Of a stretch of DNA of 59,145 nucleotides, positions 1-12,700 are shown piece by piece. A model generated the notes under the pieces. It worked only from the letters and a program-made list of their open reading frames with translations. It was not told the DNA's origin and searched no databases. The stretch lies in the NCBI GenBank assembly GCA_003344405.1, contig NOWV01000299.1:1-59145 (forward strand), given 5' to 3'. This DNA is from Trichoplax sp. H2. Taxonomy: Eukaryota; Placozoa; Uniplacotomia; Trichoplacea. How positions within the stretch are numbered: position 1 is the stretch's first letter; each line of letters opens with the position of its first letter. The translations under genes and the position numbers were made by a program.

Positions 1-491
1 GGTAGTTATCCTAAGAGATATTTGGTAGCTATAACTATAGATTGTAGTGGTAGAGACTCTATGCTAGAGTACAGATGACTATATACAGTAAGCTGTTGAG
101 TTACTAATAAGGCTATAGGTAAAAATAGAACTGTAAATCATATATTAGGATATGGTTAATTCACTGTACTTTGGCTGGTGTGAATAATGTCTACGTAAGT
201 ACTGTAGTCGTATCCATATTGGATTAATGATGGTCCGCAGTAGAATAGCCTTACTAAGAATAATTTAACTATGTGTAAAATAAGGTAAAAGGTTGCCATG
301 CGGATTGTAGCTGCGAATGCTACGGAAAGTATAACAGCATGCAACTTTAGATTATTCTGCTAGTTCGTTGTAGAAGTCTTTAGTAGTAGTATTCGGCTAG
401 AGTAGAGCTGTGTGTAGTTAATCTTTGTATAAGATTCAATAAAGCCCTTATTTTTCTAAAATTTGGAATCTCGTGATTGGTACATATCACA
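1..491 (+). mobile_element. Solo LTR, family 1, copy 1 (5' end cut by window edge)
   Basis: This stretch is nearly identical to the complete family-1 LTR at 8688-9238, starting about 60 bases inside it. It ends in the same ...TATCACA terminus at 491 and has AATAAA about 50 bases before the end. GGGTT follows and would be the 3' target-site duplication (TSD), but the 5' copy lies outside the window. No gag or pol sequence adjoins it, so a solo LTR is the simplest reading. The antisense strand carries a 62-codon open frame shared with other copies, which looks like a passenger. Confidence 0.8.
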
Positions 492-2638
492 GGGTTGTAA
501 AACCAACGATTTTGGACTCAATTTATCAGTGCCGGTTCGGTAAATTAGCATCCCCATAGTCAAAAGACCTTCATGTGTTTTGCTGTACATTAATTTCGGA
601 ATTTTAAGAGAAAAGATACAGTGCATAACCGTATGTATTCTTATTTATTTAAAACCAATCGGTATACTATAGATTGTGTGGGTATTACATTTATATAGCA
701 TGTTTCGGACTCATTTACCTTAGAAAATGCTATAGCTTTACAGTTACCGTAACTTATCAAATATAGTCATTATAATATATATACATAAGATTGCTTAACA
801 CCTCATTATGAAAGTGCCTACTTATAATTACAATCCCTTTTTAAACTAGCGAAATGTGGTAACTATTTAAAGTCAGATTTATTTACATTGGAGAATCCTG
901 CAAATTTACTGGTTTATTTATTGTGCTTAATGATTTTTGGTTTATCCCATTGCTATTCATAAATCATAATTGGTCATAGAGTGCAATCCAGTAAACTATC
1001 TAGTTATACAAAAATTAAATTTAGACGTATAAAAGCTATAGACAGCAATTATGCTAATGAATAAATAGATTTAATTAATAACATTTTTTCATATTAACAA
1101 AGTCCGATTCACTGTACGGTGTGTCTTACATTCGAAAACTGCTTTCAACAAGCAGTACAAACATGGTTCGAGCCAAACTATCAGTATTTCAATGTGTCGT
1201 CTTCGTAATTGTTGCTGACTTTATACCAGTGTTAAGCAATTATTCTTCAATTTTCGCCTGTGGTATCTGCTACTTGGCTTTTAATAAGAGGCTTAGTAAC
1301 ATTCACAATATCCGCCAGCTGGCTAGAAAAGCGATCTTGCATAGTTGCCTCATTGATGATTGGATGGACTTAACAGTGCAAATACTAGATTTATTCAATA
1401 TACAAATTAAATGTTATCACATTTATTATCAATTTTTATTTCGTTAGGCATACCATGTGCTATTTTACCGAGCACTTCTTTGGCTGAAAATGATTATGGC
1501 CATACCAAGGTATCAGTTGCTGGTTTAAACTTGTTCTTAAGCACAAAGTTATGAGGCAAGGAGATAGTATAAAATGGGTATTCTTTATCCTCATCGATCT
1601 ACCAAAACTACTTCATAACTTGATATAAAATGGAATTTCTGTTCTAGTTTTTATCTCTGCACTGATATAATCGGTACTAGTCTGCCTCTTATCCTTCGGA
1701 CAATATTTTGATCAATAAATTTATTATTCTACTATACTGTTAGCTATTTAGCTTAACTCAGCACCATACATCGAATCTGCTACTCAAATCACATTTTATT
1801 TATTGCAATCCTCTTTACAGTATCGAGATTGTTCTTAATCGTTTGATAAATAAATTAATAGTTTCAGAAACAATAACTCTATAGCACCTCCGAAAATCTG
1901 TTAATAAACAAAGTAATTGTATATTAATTAATATTTTTCAACAGTCACAACAGTACATATTCATAATCATTAATATAATTATGCACAGTATACTTTTATA
2001 AATTAATTAGTAAATTTTACGCTTTGAGTTCGCTATTATCACACCTGGTAACTATCTATTCCCGACTATGGAATTCCTGTTACAGTTATTATAAGTGTAA
2101 GTTGGAAGTATATTGGTATAACTACTAAATTATTATTATTATCCGGACTAAAATATGGGTATAATTTTATCACTTTACTAATTGAAATAACTAGATGAAT
2201 CCAATCATAATGATCCTAGCGTTTCAAGATCGTCAAATAAAATTAATTGATTTATTAAAATATTATCTTCTGGTATATGGAGTGAAATGTGTACCGCAGA
2301 TCACAAATAACCAGTCAACTAAAATATCAGCCATGAGTTATTGGTAATAGATAATCTGAATAAGGAATAGTAATAATATAAATTACATAAGAAACTAAAT
2401 ATAAGTTTGGCTACTTGTGTAGTAAGTTCACCTTACTGCAATTGCTTAATATTCTTTTACTGTTACATGTTTATCCTATATAAATTGATGTCTGCCATAC
2501 TACAATGGCAATTAATCTATCCATATCTCTACAAAAATTTAGTAACTTAATTAATTAAGTCTTTACATTAGTAAGTGATTATGTTATCAACAAATCAATC
2601 ATAGAACGGTACAGAAACTTCGTTTCTTAGTTCATTAT
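492..2638. other. Intergenic; diverged duplicate of gene A 3' flank at 700-935
   Basis: No convincing exon chain was found. Positions 700-935 match 21405-21628 in order (shared blocks around 'aatcctgcaaattt' and 'gctatagct'), which lies about 750 bases downstream of gene A. A 108-codon open frame at 1121-1447 (+) has a hydrophobic stretch near residues 17-36 but no recognisable domain; it could be a decayed first exon or chance. Confidence 0.5.
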
Positions 2639-2944
2639 ATTCGATAAGAACTTAATTGAAGATACACCCATTCATGTTCATTCGGTTCCATAAGAATTAT
2701 AAGCAATAACTTTGTTCCTTAAATTTATGCTACTTGTTAGCGTATATTATAATTAACAGGAGTTGCGTATTAAATGGAATGAAATTGAATTTGTGCCACA
2801 GGTAAAATTGTTTAAAGTGAATCATTCATAAATTTCCTGATTCGATTAATAAGCTGATTAAAATTCCATGCTAATATATATACAGAGCTGATCGAAGGGC
2901 TCTAGATCGCACATGACGAAGCTAAGACGCTGTCATTTTGATAT
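2639..2944. repeat. Empty-site allele duplicated across assembly gap
   Basis: These 306 bases recur at 3554-3859 with the same length and seven substitutions. The first copy runs straight from the left flank (…cattat, then ATTCG) with no insertion and stops at the 20-N gap. The second copy follows the LTR. The simplest reading is two haplotypes of one locus placed end to end by the assembler, the first without the LTR insertion and the second with it. Confidence 0.75.
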
Positions 2945-2964
2945 NNNNNNNNNNNNNNNNNNNN
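2945..2964. other. Assembly gap (20 N)
   Basis: Twenty N characters, the same length as the gap at 58069-58088, so probably a fixed placeholder and not a measured distance. About 42 bases of the LTR 3' end plus the left TSD are missing here, judged from the complete copy at 27933-28561. Confidence 0.95.
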
Positions 2965-3553
2965 CAATAAGTCAATTCCTTGAACCACGTATCAAGGAAC
3001 GATATCTGCACTATCACAAACACTTTTGCTCTACTAGCAGACTACATAAAGACTTAAACGCCTCGTTTTTTACGTTAAACACTAAGTTGGACAATTCTTC
3101 TTTATTTCACGATATACTACATTTATATACTATTCCTCAATAGTTCATGAGTTATAGTTAATACAATTAACATTAGAATCATTTACTGAATTAGATATTA
3201 ATTTTAGCTACTGCTCCCTTAATGCAGACAACAGTATTTACGAACATAGACATATAATGACTAATACAGAATAGTCAGATTACGATATGTCCTATCACGG
3301 AACATTTCCATGATAATTTACAGTCTACTATAAGTAAATTACAATCACAATGATTCGAACTGTAAGCAGATGATTTGCATTCCCTATTAGAACTATTAAT
3401 TTCAGTATGTGTATAAGTGTCACTGTCATAAAAAGTCAGTGCTATATTAAAATACAGTATATCCAAATTAGAAGTTAACTAAATAAGGATAGTCTAATAG
3501 AATTATCCTAACATTGATATTTCTACTGTAATACAGTATATAACACTGTAACA
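2965..3553 (-). mobile_element. Solo LTR, family 2, copy 1 (3' end lost in gap)
   Basis: On the minus strand this begins TGTTACAGTG at 3553 and matches the complete copy at 27933-28561 throughout. It keeps TATATAAA and AATAAA near the 3' part. ATTCG at 3554-3558 matches ATTCG at 2639-2643 of the empty allele, which fits a 5-bp TSD. A 63-codon frame (3275-3466) is shared with the other copies and is judged a passenger of the LTR. Confidence 0.85.
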
Positions 3554-3859
3554 ATTCGATAAGAACTTAATTGAAGATACACCCTTTCATGTTCATTCGG
3601 TTCTATAGGAATTATAAGCAATAACTTTGTTCCTTAAATTTATGCTACTTGTTAGCGTATATTATAATTAACAGGAGTTGCGTATTAAATGGAATGAAAT
3701 TGAATTTGTGCCACAGGTAAAATTATTTGAAGTGAATCATTCATAAATTTCCTGATTCGATTAATAAGCTGATTAAAATTCCATGCATATATATATACAG
3801 AGCTGATCGAAGGGCTCTAGATCGCACATGACGAAGCTAAGACGCTGTCATTTTGATAT
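3554..3859. repeat. Second (filled-site) allele of 2639-2944
   Basis: It differs from 2639-2944 at seven of 306 positions, about 2.3 percent, with no length difference. Its position just after the LTR end and TSD marks it as the right flank of the occupied haplotype; unique sequence continues from 3860. Confidence 0.75.
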
Positions 3860-6643
3860 CTTATTCGTTTTATTTGATAATACAACAAATAGATTTTCAA
3901 GAAGTTTTACGTAAACCGAAAACAGCTGCTACAACGTAATCAGAGCAGATGTTGTTTGTAAATATCAATACCTTTCTTAAACGACAATTAATTCAAAAGC
4001 TTCTATTAAGTTTGGCTATTGCTACTAATTAATGAATTCTTAGCAGATAAATAATTAAAACATTTACGCATTCTACTACTGCTATACTTTGTATCAGAAA
4101 TAATTTAATACCTATATAATTAAGAATAAACAAGATATGATTTAGCCATAAAATAAAATTTCTTTGACATTTATACGTAAATGAAGGTCTTTGTAAAATC
4201 AATAGGTAGTTCGGTATTGAATGTAGTCGCGTCTCTTTATTTACTTATTATGCTGATATAGGAAATATATTTTATGCATTTATTAAATCTGCAATAAAAT
4301 AAAATGATACACTGATTCATTACCATTATCAAAATATTATTAAAGGTTGCCAATGGTTAGCACAAACTTGGTGAGAAGAAATTTTGTATTTCTATTTATT
4401 TTACGTCTACATGATACATTAAAAAAATTTTTTAATCGGATAAGTTGATCCATGCCCATTAGAAATCCTAATAGAAGGCAACATAAATTCAATATTTAAT
4501 AAATTTTTAAAATTTTGCTAAGTTTACATCTGGTAGCTATAAACTTTTCAATTATCTAACTTGAAAAATCTGTTTACTCGATATCTTAACAGATTATGAA
4601 ATAAAAGCCTCTAAATATGTTAGATTGTAGATATCAATCGGTAAGTAACTTTGGAAAATATCTATATACATTAACCAAAACTAAACAATATCTTGTATGC
4701 TAGATCATTCTAAATAATATACGAGCGAATGAGTAGTATTTTTGATCATTTCAGTTTACACCTATTATGAGCTGCATAACATCGGTAATAATCCTTGGCA
4801 ATATCTTTTGGCATATCTAACGCTATCTTTATTTGAATAGTACTGTACTGTTATTATGCGACATAATTTTGGAATGCTAAGCATCAATGATGTTAATATT
4901 ACGAAATAGCAGAGTTAAAAGATATAGACAAATTAACGTTGTCAAATAGGAACGAAATATAGCTATTACGGATCGATGCATGACTATACGATTAGTGATA
5001 TTCCAGCGTTATAAACATAATTTGTTTTGCCTCGGAATGAAAGAGACAATAAAATATCCATCAACGCCTTAACCAAGATTACTTAGTCTTGCTACCACAA
5101 ATAAATATAGATCCATATAGTTGATTTGGTACAGAAAATTTTATTTTGAGCGTAAACTTAGTCCAACAGTTATATCATTTGCGGGACATTTTCGATAGTA
5201 AATTAGTTGCATTACGAAGATTAAGGATTGATAACTATAATCAAAGACTGAAGCAATCGAATGTTATTGGTTCTTACGAGCTCAAGGAAATCATTTTCAT
5301 TTAGCAAAATGTTAATTTGGTTCTAGCATCGTAAATACAATAATATTGATCATATAAGATAAATGACTTAAACTTTACTGCAATATTTTCCTAAGCAATC
5401 TATCATCTTGAAATCTAAATAAAAGCAAATTATTTTGATTGTAAATATATCATAATGGAAATTATTTATTTATATAGTAAAGCGTAGCATAAATTAATGC
5501 CGTACTTACCTAGCGTACGTTTAAAATTGCGCTAACAAACATCCTCGCAGAATAGACGTATAAAAGATACCAATTGAATTCTCACGAGATTCTCAAGTGT
5601 ACCTTATTCATTAGCTCTTGTTTTCGATCCCACTACATCTGTATATCTATAATACAGAAACAGCGTCCAAGAATATCCTTCACTTGGCTTACACATGGTT
5701 TATCAATTTACCCATATTTTAAAATTAGTACCGTATCTAATGTTAATGAGAACGAAAGCAGTTAAAAGGTATATGCTAATTGAATCCATTTAATTTCGAT
5801 ATTCTACCAACGACGTTGATTTCTATGCGTGCTTCCATTTTAATTTTAAAAATCTTAATAATGGATTTATTTAAAAATCATTTTTATATCTATAACATAA
5901 GGAAGGAATAGACCATTATTCATATATTTTATTTTATTATCTTACAATTTAAATATACTGGCTTTCTAATAGTGCCCTTAATCTAAAATTACACATGCCA
6001 TAAAATCAATGAGAATATATTTTTTTAGCAACGGATTAAAGAAGTAGTTACATTGAAACATTTTATTTCTATTTAATGTTGATGTATTTCATATATATAT
6101 ATAAATTTCTAAGATTGCTTTTTTCTTGGATTACTATGAGATCTATAAGAAGACATGAAAAAAAACTTAATGATGCTCTTTATATTATGGAGTTTGTTTT
6201 TGCCTTTATAAAGATAAATTTCCATTTCCCTCTATGTCTTTATTAGTCACGTAATTAATTGCTTATACTTGCAACTCACGAACTTATTCCTTAATGATTA
6301 ATATTTTTTAAAATAATTAGCCGTCGTAACGAAATTAGTAAACAAAGCGATAGAGATCATAACCTACAAAAATGCAAACTAAGTAACATGTGAAGCGATA
6401 TAAACTGATATTTCTCATTTAACAACAGCAAAATCGAAAAATTTTTTAAAGATTTTTACAGAAATAAGAGACTATTGATATAAAATATCATCATTATGAA
6501 CATATTGCTAACGACTAACATTATTTGATTCAATCAAGTATGAAGAATGTTAATAAAATAATTAAATTAATATTTATCATTATTTACATCTACTAAGGAA
6601 TCTAATCGTTCTATTACAGATTTTCACTCATCCATTAATTTTA
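3860..6643. other. Intergenic, presumed 5' region of gene A
   Basis: AT-rich sequence with frequent stops in all frames. No exon chain, RNA gene or clear repeat was recognised. The promoter of gene A should lie in the last part, but no TATA or initiator element could be picked out with confidence from the general AT background. Confidence 0.4.
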
Positions 6644-6701
6644 ATGGGTAGCTGTATTTTATTCTTGGCCATAATTACTTGCAAGCAGGTATCAACAGCA
6701 G
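6644..6701 (+). other. Gene A exon 1: signal peptide
   Basis: The ATG opens a 19-residue peptide MGSCILFLAIITCKQVSTA: short polar start, hydrophobic core and small residues at the end, as in a cleavable secretory signal. The exon ends in phase 1 before GTACAG, matching the phase-1 start of the CTLD1 exon. No other upstream ATG with a hydrophobic run joins in phase, so this start is preferred, although an extra exon in the 985-base intron is not excluded. Confidence 0.7.
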
Positions 6702-9700
6702 GTACAGTTTAATTTCAAACTTGAAGTGAGTTTAAGTTTTCCATTAATAAATATCTCAAAATTAATAGAATATGGCTTTGTATTACAGTAATGATGAAAT
6801 TAGGCCAGGCTTATTGGTTTTTTTCAGTACAGCATCAAAATTTACGAAATAGTTTTGCAAAGATTCGACGCTTTGCCTTTTTTAGCCTCGAGCATGTGAA
6901 TAATTGACTATAACTGAAAAAAAATGTTTACAAAGAAAGGTTATAGTACATCCATTTTCTAGACAAAACTTCTAATATCGGCAGCGATATAAAGTTATCT
7001 AATAATTAGTTGGAAAATATACCTATACATCAATTAATAACACTGGAATAATATTCATAGTAATCTAAACGTTGTTAGATAACAATAGGCTATTTTATTA
7101 CGTTTGTTGGGCGATCAGTGTCAAGACCAGAGATTGAGGAACTAAACTATAATAAGTAAAAACTTGGTTTATATACAACGATATTATGCATTAGTGATTC
7201 ACACTATACATTGCATATTACACATTACTAATGATTTTATTAGATAAGGTTGATGACATTAACACAATTAAGATAAGGTCTCTGTACTGATATAAATCCT
7301 TCTGTATTGATGTGAGTAACTCTTCTTATCAATTAATGTTATAAATACATAAAATTAGATCCCCAAAAATTGAAATTTAAGTGTATACTAGTAGCAACAG
7401 TGCATAGCTTTGTATTTACTTTATGATTTTGAGGTTGGTTAATTATATAAATTCTTTCTATTACCCTTAATGACTATTTCATTCATATTCTAAAGGCAAG
7501 AGTAAAATTTTAATATCTTATTTAGCTCCTATGTATCATTGGATACTGTTCCTGTTCTCTATATACGATGACACTTGAATAAGATTAAAATCTATATTCC
7601 TTCCTATATATGTATATGAATCCGGTTAATTCAAGTAAACATTACTATACGCCATACGCTAAAGACTCCATTCTTTCTCTTTGTAGACGACCTATGGTAC
7701 AGTCATAACTCCAAACGTTATTTCTTTAGCCAGACTACTCTAACATTCCAAGCTGCTGTCAATTACTGTCGAGATACCTACGGCGGTAGTTTACTTGAAA
7801 TCAGTGGACATAATGAAAATACTGTTATAAGAAATATGCTGATCTCAGAAAATGCTCCATCAGCGATATTCTGGATTGGAATACAAGATTCTAGTGGTAT
7901 TTTTGCCAATGCTGTATGGCATCATAGCAATGCGAGCGTTGGTGATTGGAATCTATGGTATCAGGATATCGTTGTTGATCCATCAAAGTTATGTACTGGA
8001 GGTTTCGAGATATTTGGTACATTTGTCTGGAAGAATTTGAGATGTTCTGATCCTTACCGATTCATTTGCCAAATAGGTTTGTTGAATTTGATTTTTTAAA
8101 GCCAACAGTTTAATTTATTTCTTTAGTGCTTTAACAGATTGGCAAATTGCCCTAGCATTATTTATTTCAAAGGTTGTTTGATTAAAAGATACTAAAGATT
8201 TCAATGCATTGAATTTCATGTTTCTTACTTGGGTAATATGTACAATACGTTTATATATAAAATGCGTAATGTTTATAGTCTTATAGTCTTCATTAATTGA
8301 ACTTCACATTACAATTATAACAATATTTTTTTAGTAGTGATATGCTTTAGTAGTAGCTTAAATTTAGATAATGCTAACAATTAAGCATATTATAAATTTG
8401 AAACAGTAATTTGTGTTGTTTGGCTATATAAATTCACGAGTATTATTCCATTTCAATCTATCTGGACATATCGTGATCAAGCATTTGCTATTTTAAATCT
8501 ACAAATACATCATAGGTGCCAGTTGTAGTGAAAAATAGGATTTACTAGAGGATAAAATATACGAGTATTACGATATAAGCCCTTTATGGAGTGTTATTTT
8601 GCTTAGATTAGTTTCAGTCTAGATCTCCAAGAGTCTTTGTAGTTACTGTCCTGCCTTAATAGTAAGTTTAATAAAGGTATATCCTGTTGTAATATAACTA
8701 GTATTGTGATTGTAGGCTGTTAGCCATGTTTAGTATAATGTACGGTAGATATTTATCCTAAGAGATATTTGGTAGCTATAACTATAGACTGTAGTGGTAG
8801 AGACTCTATGCTAGAGTACAGGTGACTATATACAGTAAGGTGGTGAGTTACTAATAAGGCTATAGGTAAAAATAGAACTGTAAATCATATATTAGGATAT
8901 GGTTAATTCACTGTACTTTGGCTGGTGTGAATAATGTCTACATAAGTACTGTAGTCGTATCCATATTGGATTAATGATGGTCCGCAGTGGAATAGTCTTA
9001 CTAAGAATAATTTAACTATGTGTAAAATAAGGTAAAAGGTTGCCATGCGGATTGTAGCTGCGAATGCTACGGAAAGTATAACAGCATGCAACTTTAGATT
9101 ATTCTGTTAGTTCGTTGTAGAAGTCTTTAGTAGTAGTATTCGGCTAGAGTAGAACTGTGTGTAGTTAATCTTTGTATAAGATTGAATAAAGCCCTTATTT
9201 TTCTAAAATTTGGAATCTCGTGATTGGTATATATCACACCTGTTCTTGGTGCATCATATTTAAATTATCGAGCTTAGATAAAGGTAGCCAGCACTTTCAC
9301 ATTATAAAACGTGCGAAATGTTAATTATTACTGGCTATCGTTATTTCAAAGGCCATTGATACCCATCAGACACTTTGCGAAAAACTCTTGTCTAATCTTT
9401 TAGATAAAAGTATATTTTATCAATATCGTGTAAAAATGTATAGGTAACACGATTAACCTGGATTCTTATTAATCATAAACTGCGATCTAATCGAGCATAT
9501 TAATTTCAGAAAATAATGTCGTTATGCTTATTTTTAGATTTAAATACAACAACATCGAATTTCATATTAGCTTCCTATCTCTTTGCTAGCTACCCGCGAC
9601 CTCCGCGTAAGCGTTTAGTTGGATAATTTATATTTTATCGCTTATGAACGTTAGCAATACTAATATAAATAAATCAGCTAATTTTATTAAATGATCTCAT

Positions 9701-12700
9701 TCTAATATATTAGATGAAAATGTTTGCAAAGCACCAAATATCGTATTTAATAATACTTGCTTAAGTCCTCATAATACTTTACTGCCGTTTAATTTATCAA
9801 TTAATTACTGCAAAGCCATTGGTAAACGCTTACTTCAAGTAGAATCTCAAGCGAAATCACAAGTTTTAAATTCAATAATATCCTCAACTATGGAAGTCTG
9901 GATAGGACTACGTAGTCATTTATCTAAAAGTGTTAGTAAGAAAGATTTTACATGGTTGTATGATGATCCTAATCTGCTTGCATCTAACTTTACTGCTTGG
10001 GAAAAATTTACTCCTATTACTATAAATAATCCAATATCGGGTAAATGTGCTACGATAAAGAGGGATTCATTGCTATGGAAAAACAGACCTTGCCAATCCT
10101 TTTATCCATTTATTTGTCAGCAAGGTACTGTAATATTTGAAAAGTTATTCAACTTCTTGTGCATTGCTTACGATCACTGATATGCTTGATTTCTAATAGA
10201 AATGACTTGTCCAGCTGGTTGGTTGCAATTTAGAGATAGCTGCTATCAAGTTATGAATCCATACGGTGTTGGTACATACTGGCTTGGAGCTTTTTTATCT
10301 TGCAAGTTTTCTTATTCTAGCGGTTTAGCAATCATTGCCAGTAAAGACGAAATGAAATTTATCGAAAGCGTAGCTTTATCACTCAATCGCCCACTATGGA
10401 TTGCTATGAAAGCTGATGGAAAAGGGCTTCGATGGAATAGTAAAGAGAACATTACTAACCACTACCAGATACCACCAAATGCGTATTGTATGTTAGTGAA
10501 ACCTACTGGAAATCGAGTCACTTGGGAATTTTCTTCTTGTAGCACTGGGATCGGTGCTTATCCATTGTGTCAAAAAGGTACATTAGCCAAGGGAATAACT
10601 GATAACTTATAAAAAGACATAGAATTAATGCGCTAGATCATTAATCTTCCAAAAGTAATTTAAACTAACATTTCTTTTATTCTGATTAGCTGCAACACCT
10701 ATTACTTTAAATAATTCTGAGGTAATCTATCGGATATTTATATGGAATGGTTTAAAGTATCATAATTGTTTGAGAAAATATTTATATTTAATCATTTTAT
10801 TTACAAGCATACCCGAATTAAATTATTGCAGACAAGTTTAAGTAGCTTCCAGTTTCTAAAATTCTAGCGATTAACTAATACTACACGATTTAAGCAGGTT
10901 CAATTAGTCAAATATAGCTACAAATAAGCAGTAAAACCATGCTGTATTCAAGCAAGAAGTCCTTCTTTTTCTTTATTTGATAAATTAAAATTTATGATTA
11001 CTTAATTTGTCACGGTACCCTAAAGCGACTTTTAATAAGCATAAATAATTTCAGGATATTATTTCCAGTAACTTCTTATAAAAAATGAAGTAATAACTCA
11101 GCAATTACCGTTACTAGATTATCGAATATTTATTTACTGACACACTATCATAAATCTTTTCTTCTCTAAGTTCGATGCAAAAATCACCTTGACTTAGTGC
11201 AGCCAGGTTCGCTATGCTATATTGATTGATGTATCTACCGTCTTTATAGGGTTTGACCACAGCTGCTATTGTTGACTCCATCGGGAAGGATATTTTCCGT
11301 AAGTATTATGAATTCTTATGACAAACTACAATAATATAAACTGCAATCTTCATTTCTAAATATATACACAACTTTGATTAGCTACTTGTCCAGATAATTG
11401 GTTACTATATAGAAACTATTGCTACTACCTTGAAACTACGACTGGCAATTACTTACAAGGAAAAAATCGATGTAAGAATAATTTGGAAGCCTATCCAGCA
11501 ATTATTAATGACGCCGAGAAGGAAATGATAATAAGATCTATTCTTGGCATCGATGATGAGGTATGGATAGGATTAGAAGGTACATCGAACAACTTCACGT
11601 GGTACGAGAATTTGGCAAGCATCAACTATACCAATTTAGTTGCTCATGCCTGTTATCCAGAAAATTCATGTAATTGTACGGTGTTAAAAAAATCAAATGA
11701 ATTTTAAAGCTCTTGGTATGTTCGAGACTGCAATCTTAATGCTTCTATTCTTTGCCAAAGGAGTAAGTAACACCTATTTTATTTACTTTTTAAAATTTCA
11801 TACAAATTTTATCGTTTATGGTAACAAGTAGATGTTGCATGTCACTTCTTAAGACCTTGCTTTAACTATTACTGTACTATGCTGCTAATAGAAATTTGTA
11901 ACGAGAAAAATAAACCACGTCTAAAGCATAACTCTAAATACCGACGATTCCTTATCGTCGAGAGATCACAGTAACCAGCAAGTGTCTCCCAGATAATACT
12001 GTAAATCTTAACTGCTTCATTTTTAAATCATTTAATTTATAGTCACATAAACATTAATTAAAGCACATAGATATTATCAAGTATCCAGTTATCTAGTAAA
12101 GCATGCAAGATATCATAAATAATTCCATATCAGTAAGTTCCTGTTTAAGTTATCATATGAAATTGATCTAACAGCTATTGTACGCCTATAAAGCTACTCC
12201 GTAACAATGATCGCTATCCTTGGCTAGATTGAATAAATAAACTGAAGTACAGATTAATAGTAGTATAATAAGATACTCTTGGTAGATACTAAATATCTAA
12301 TTATTCAAATATATAGTTATCATGTAAACTAAATACTATTTTTGAATCTTGAACTTTTGATATAGGTGCCATCGGATATACGTCTGAATTGATTCAAAAT
12401 TTTAGCAAATTTAGTGAGTTCCAACCAAGCTGTTATTAAGCTACAGTATCAAATCAATTTTGCAGATAGAATGCGTTGTGGAAGTGCATAATTAATTGTA
12501 GTAAATTTTCATTTTCAGTTCTCTTTAATTTATAGAAAATCGCACATTACTATATTTGCGAAGTACCAGTAATGCATACTTTATAGTTGTCGCAATCCAA
12601 TAGCTATGTATAGGATTTTGAAATACTGATGATAACTGTTTTATTTAGGTGAACTTCAAACCAATTGTCCAACAGATTGGAATATTAACGGTGTTAACTG

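Noticed and set aside
1121-1447. 108-codon frame with a hydrophobic segment as a secreted protein gene
   Set aside because: No recognised domain, no spliced partner exon in phase and no homology visible within the window; kept only as a note.
2913-3143. 76-codon open frame running through the N gap
   Set aside because: It joins two different haplotypes and an LTR across placeholder Ns; it has no biological continuity.
8903-9091. 62-codon antisense frame shared by three family-1 LTRs
   Set aside because: It is lost by deletion in the fourth copy and has no independent promoter or domain; high LTR identity explains its persistence.
11250-11298. 49-nt segment with acceptor and donor between CTLD3 and CTLD4 of gene A
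   Set aside because: In the required phase it contains TGA and would shift the frame of the following exon; the direct join 10577 to 11382 keeps phase.
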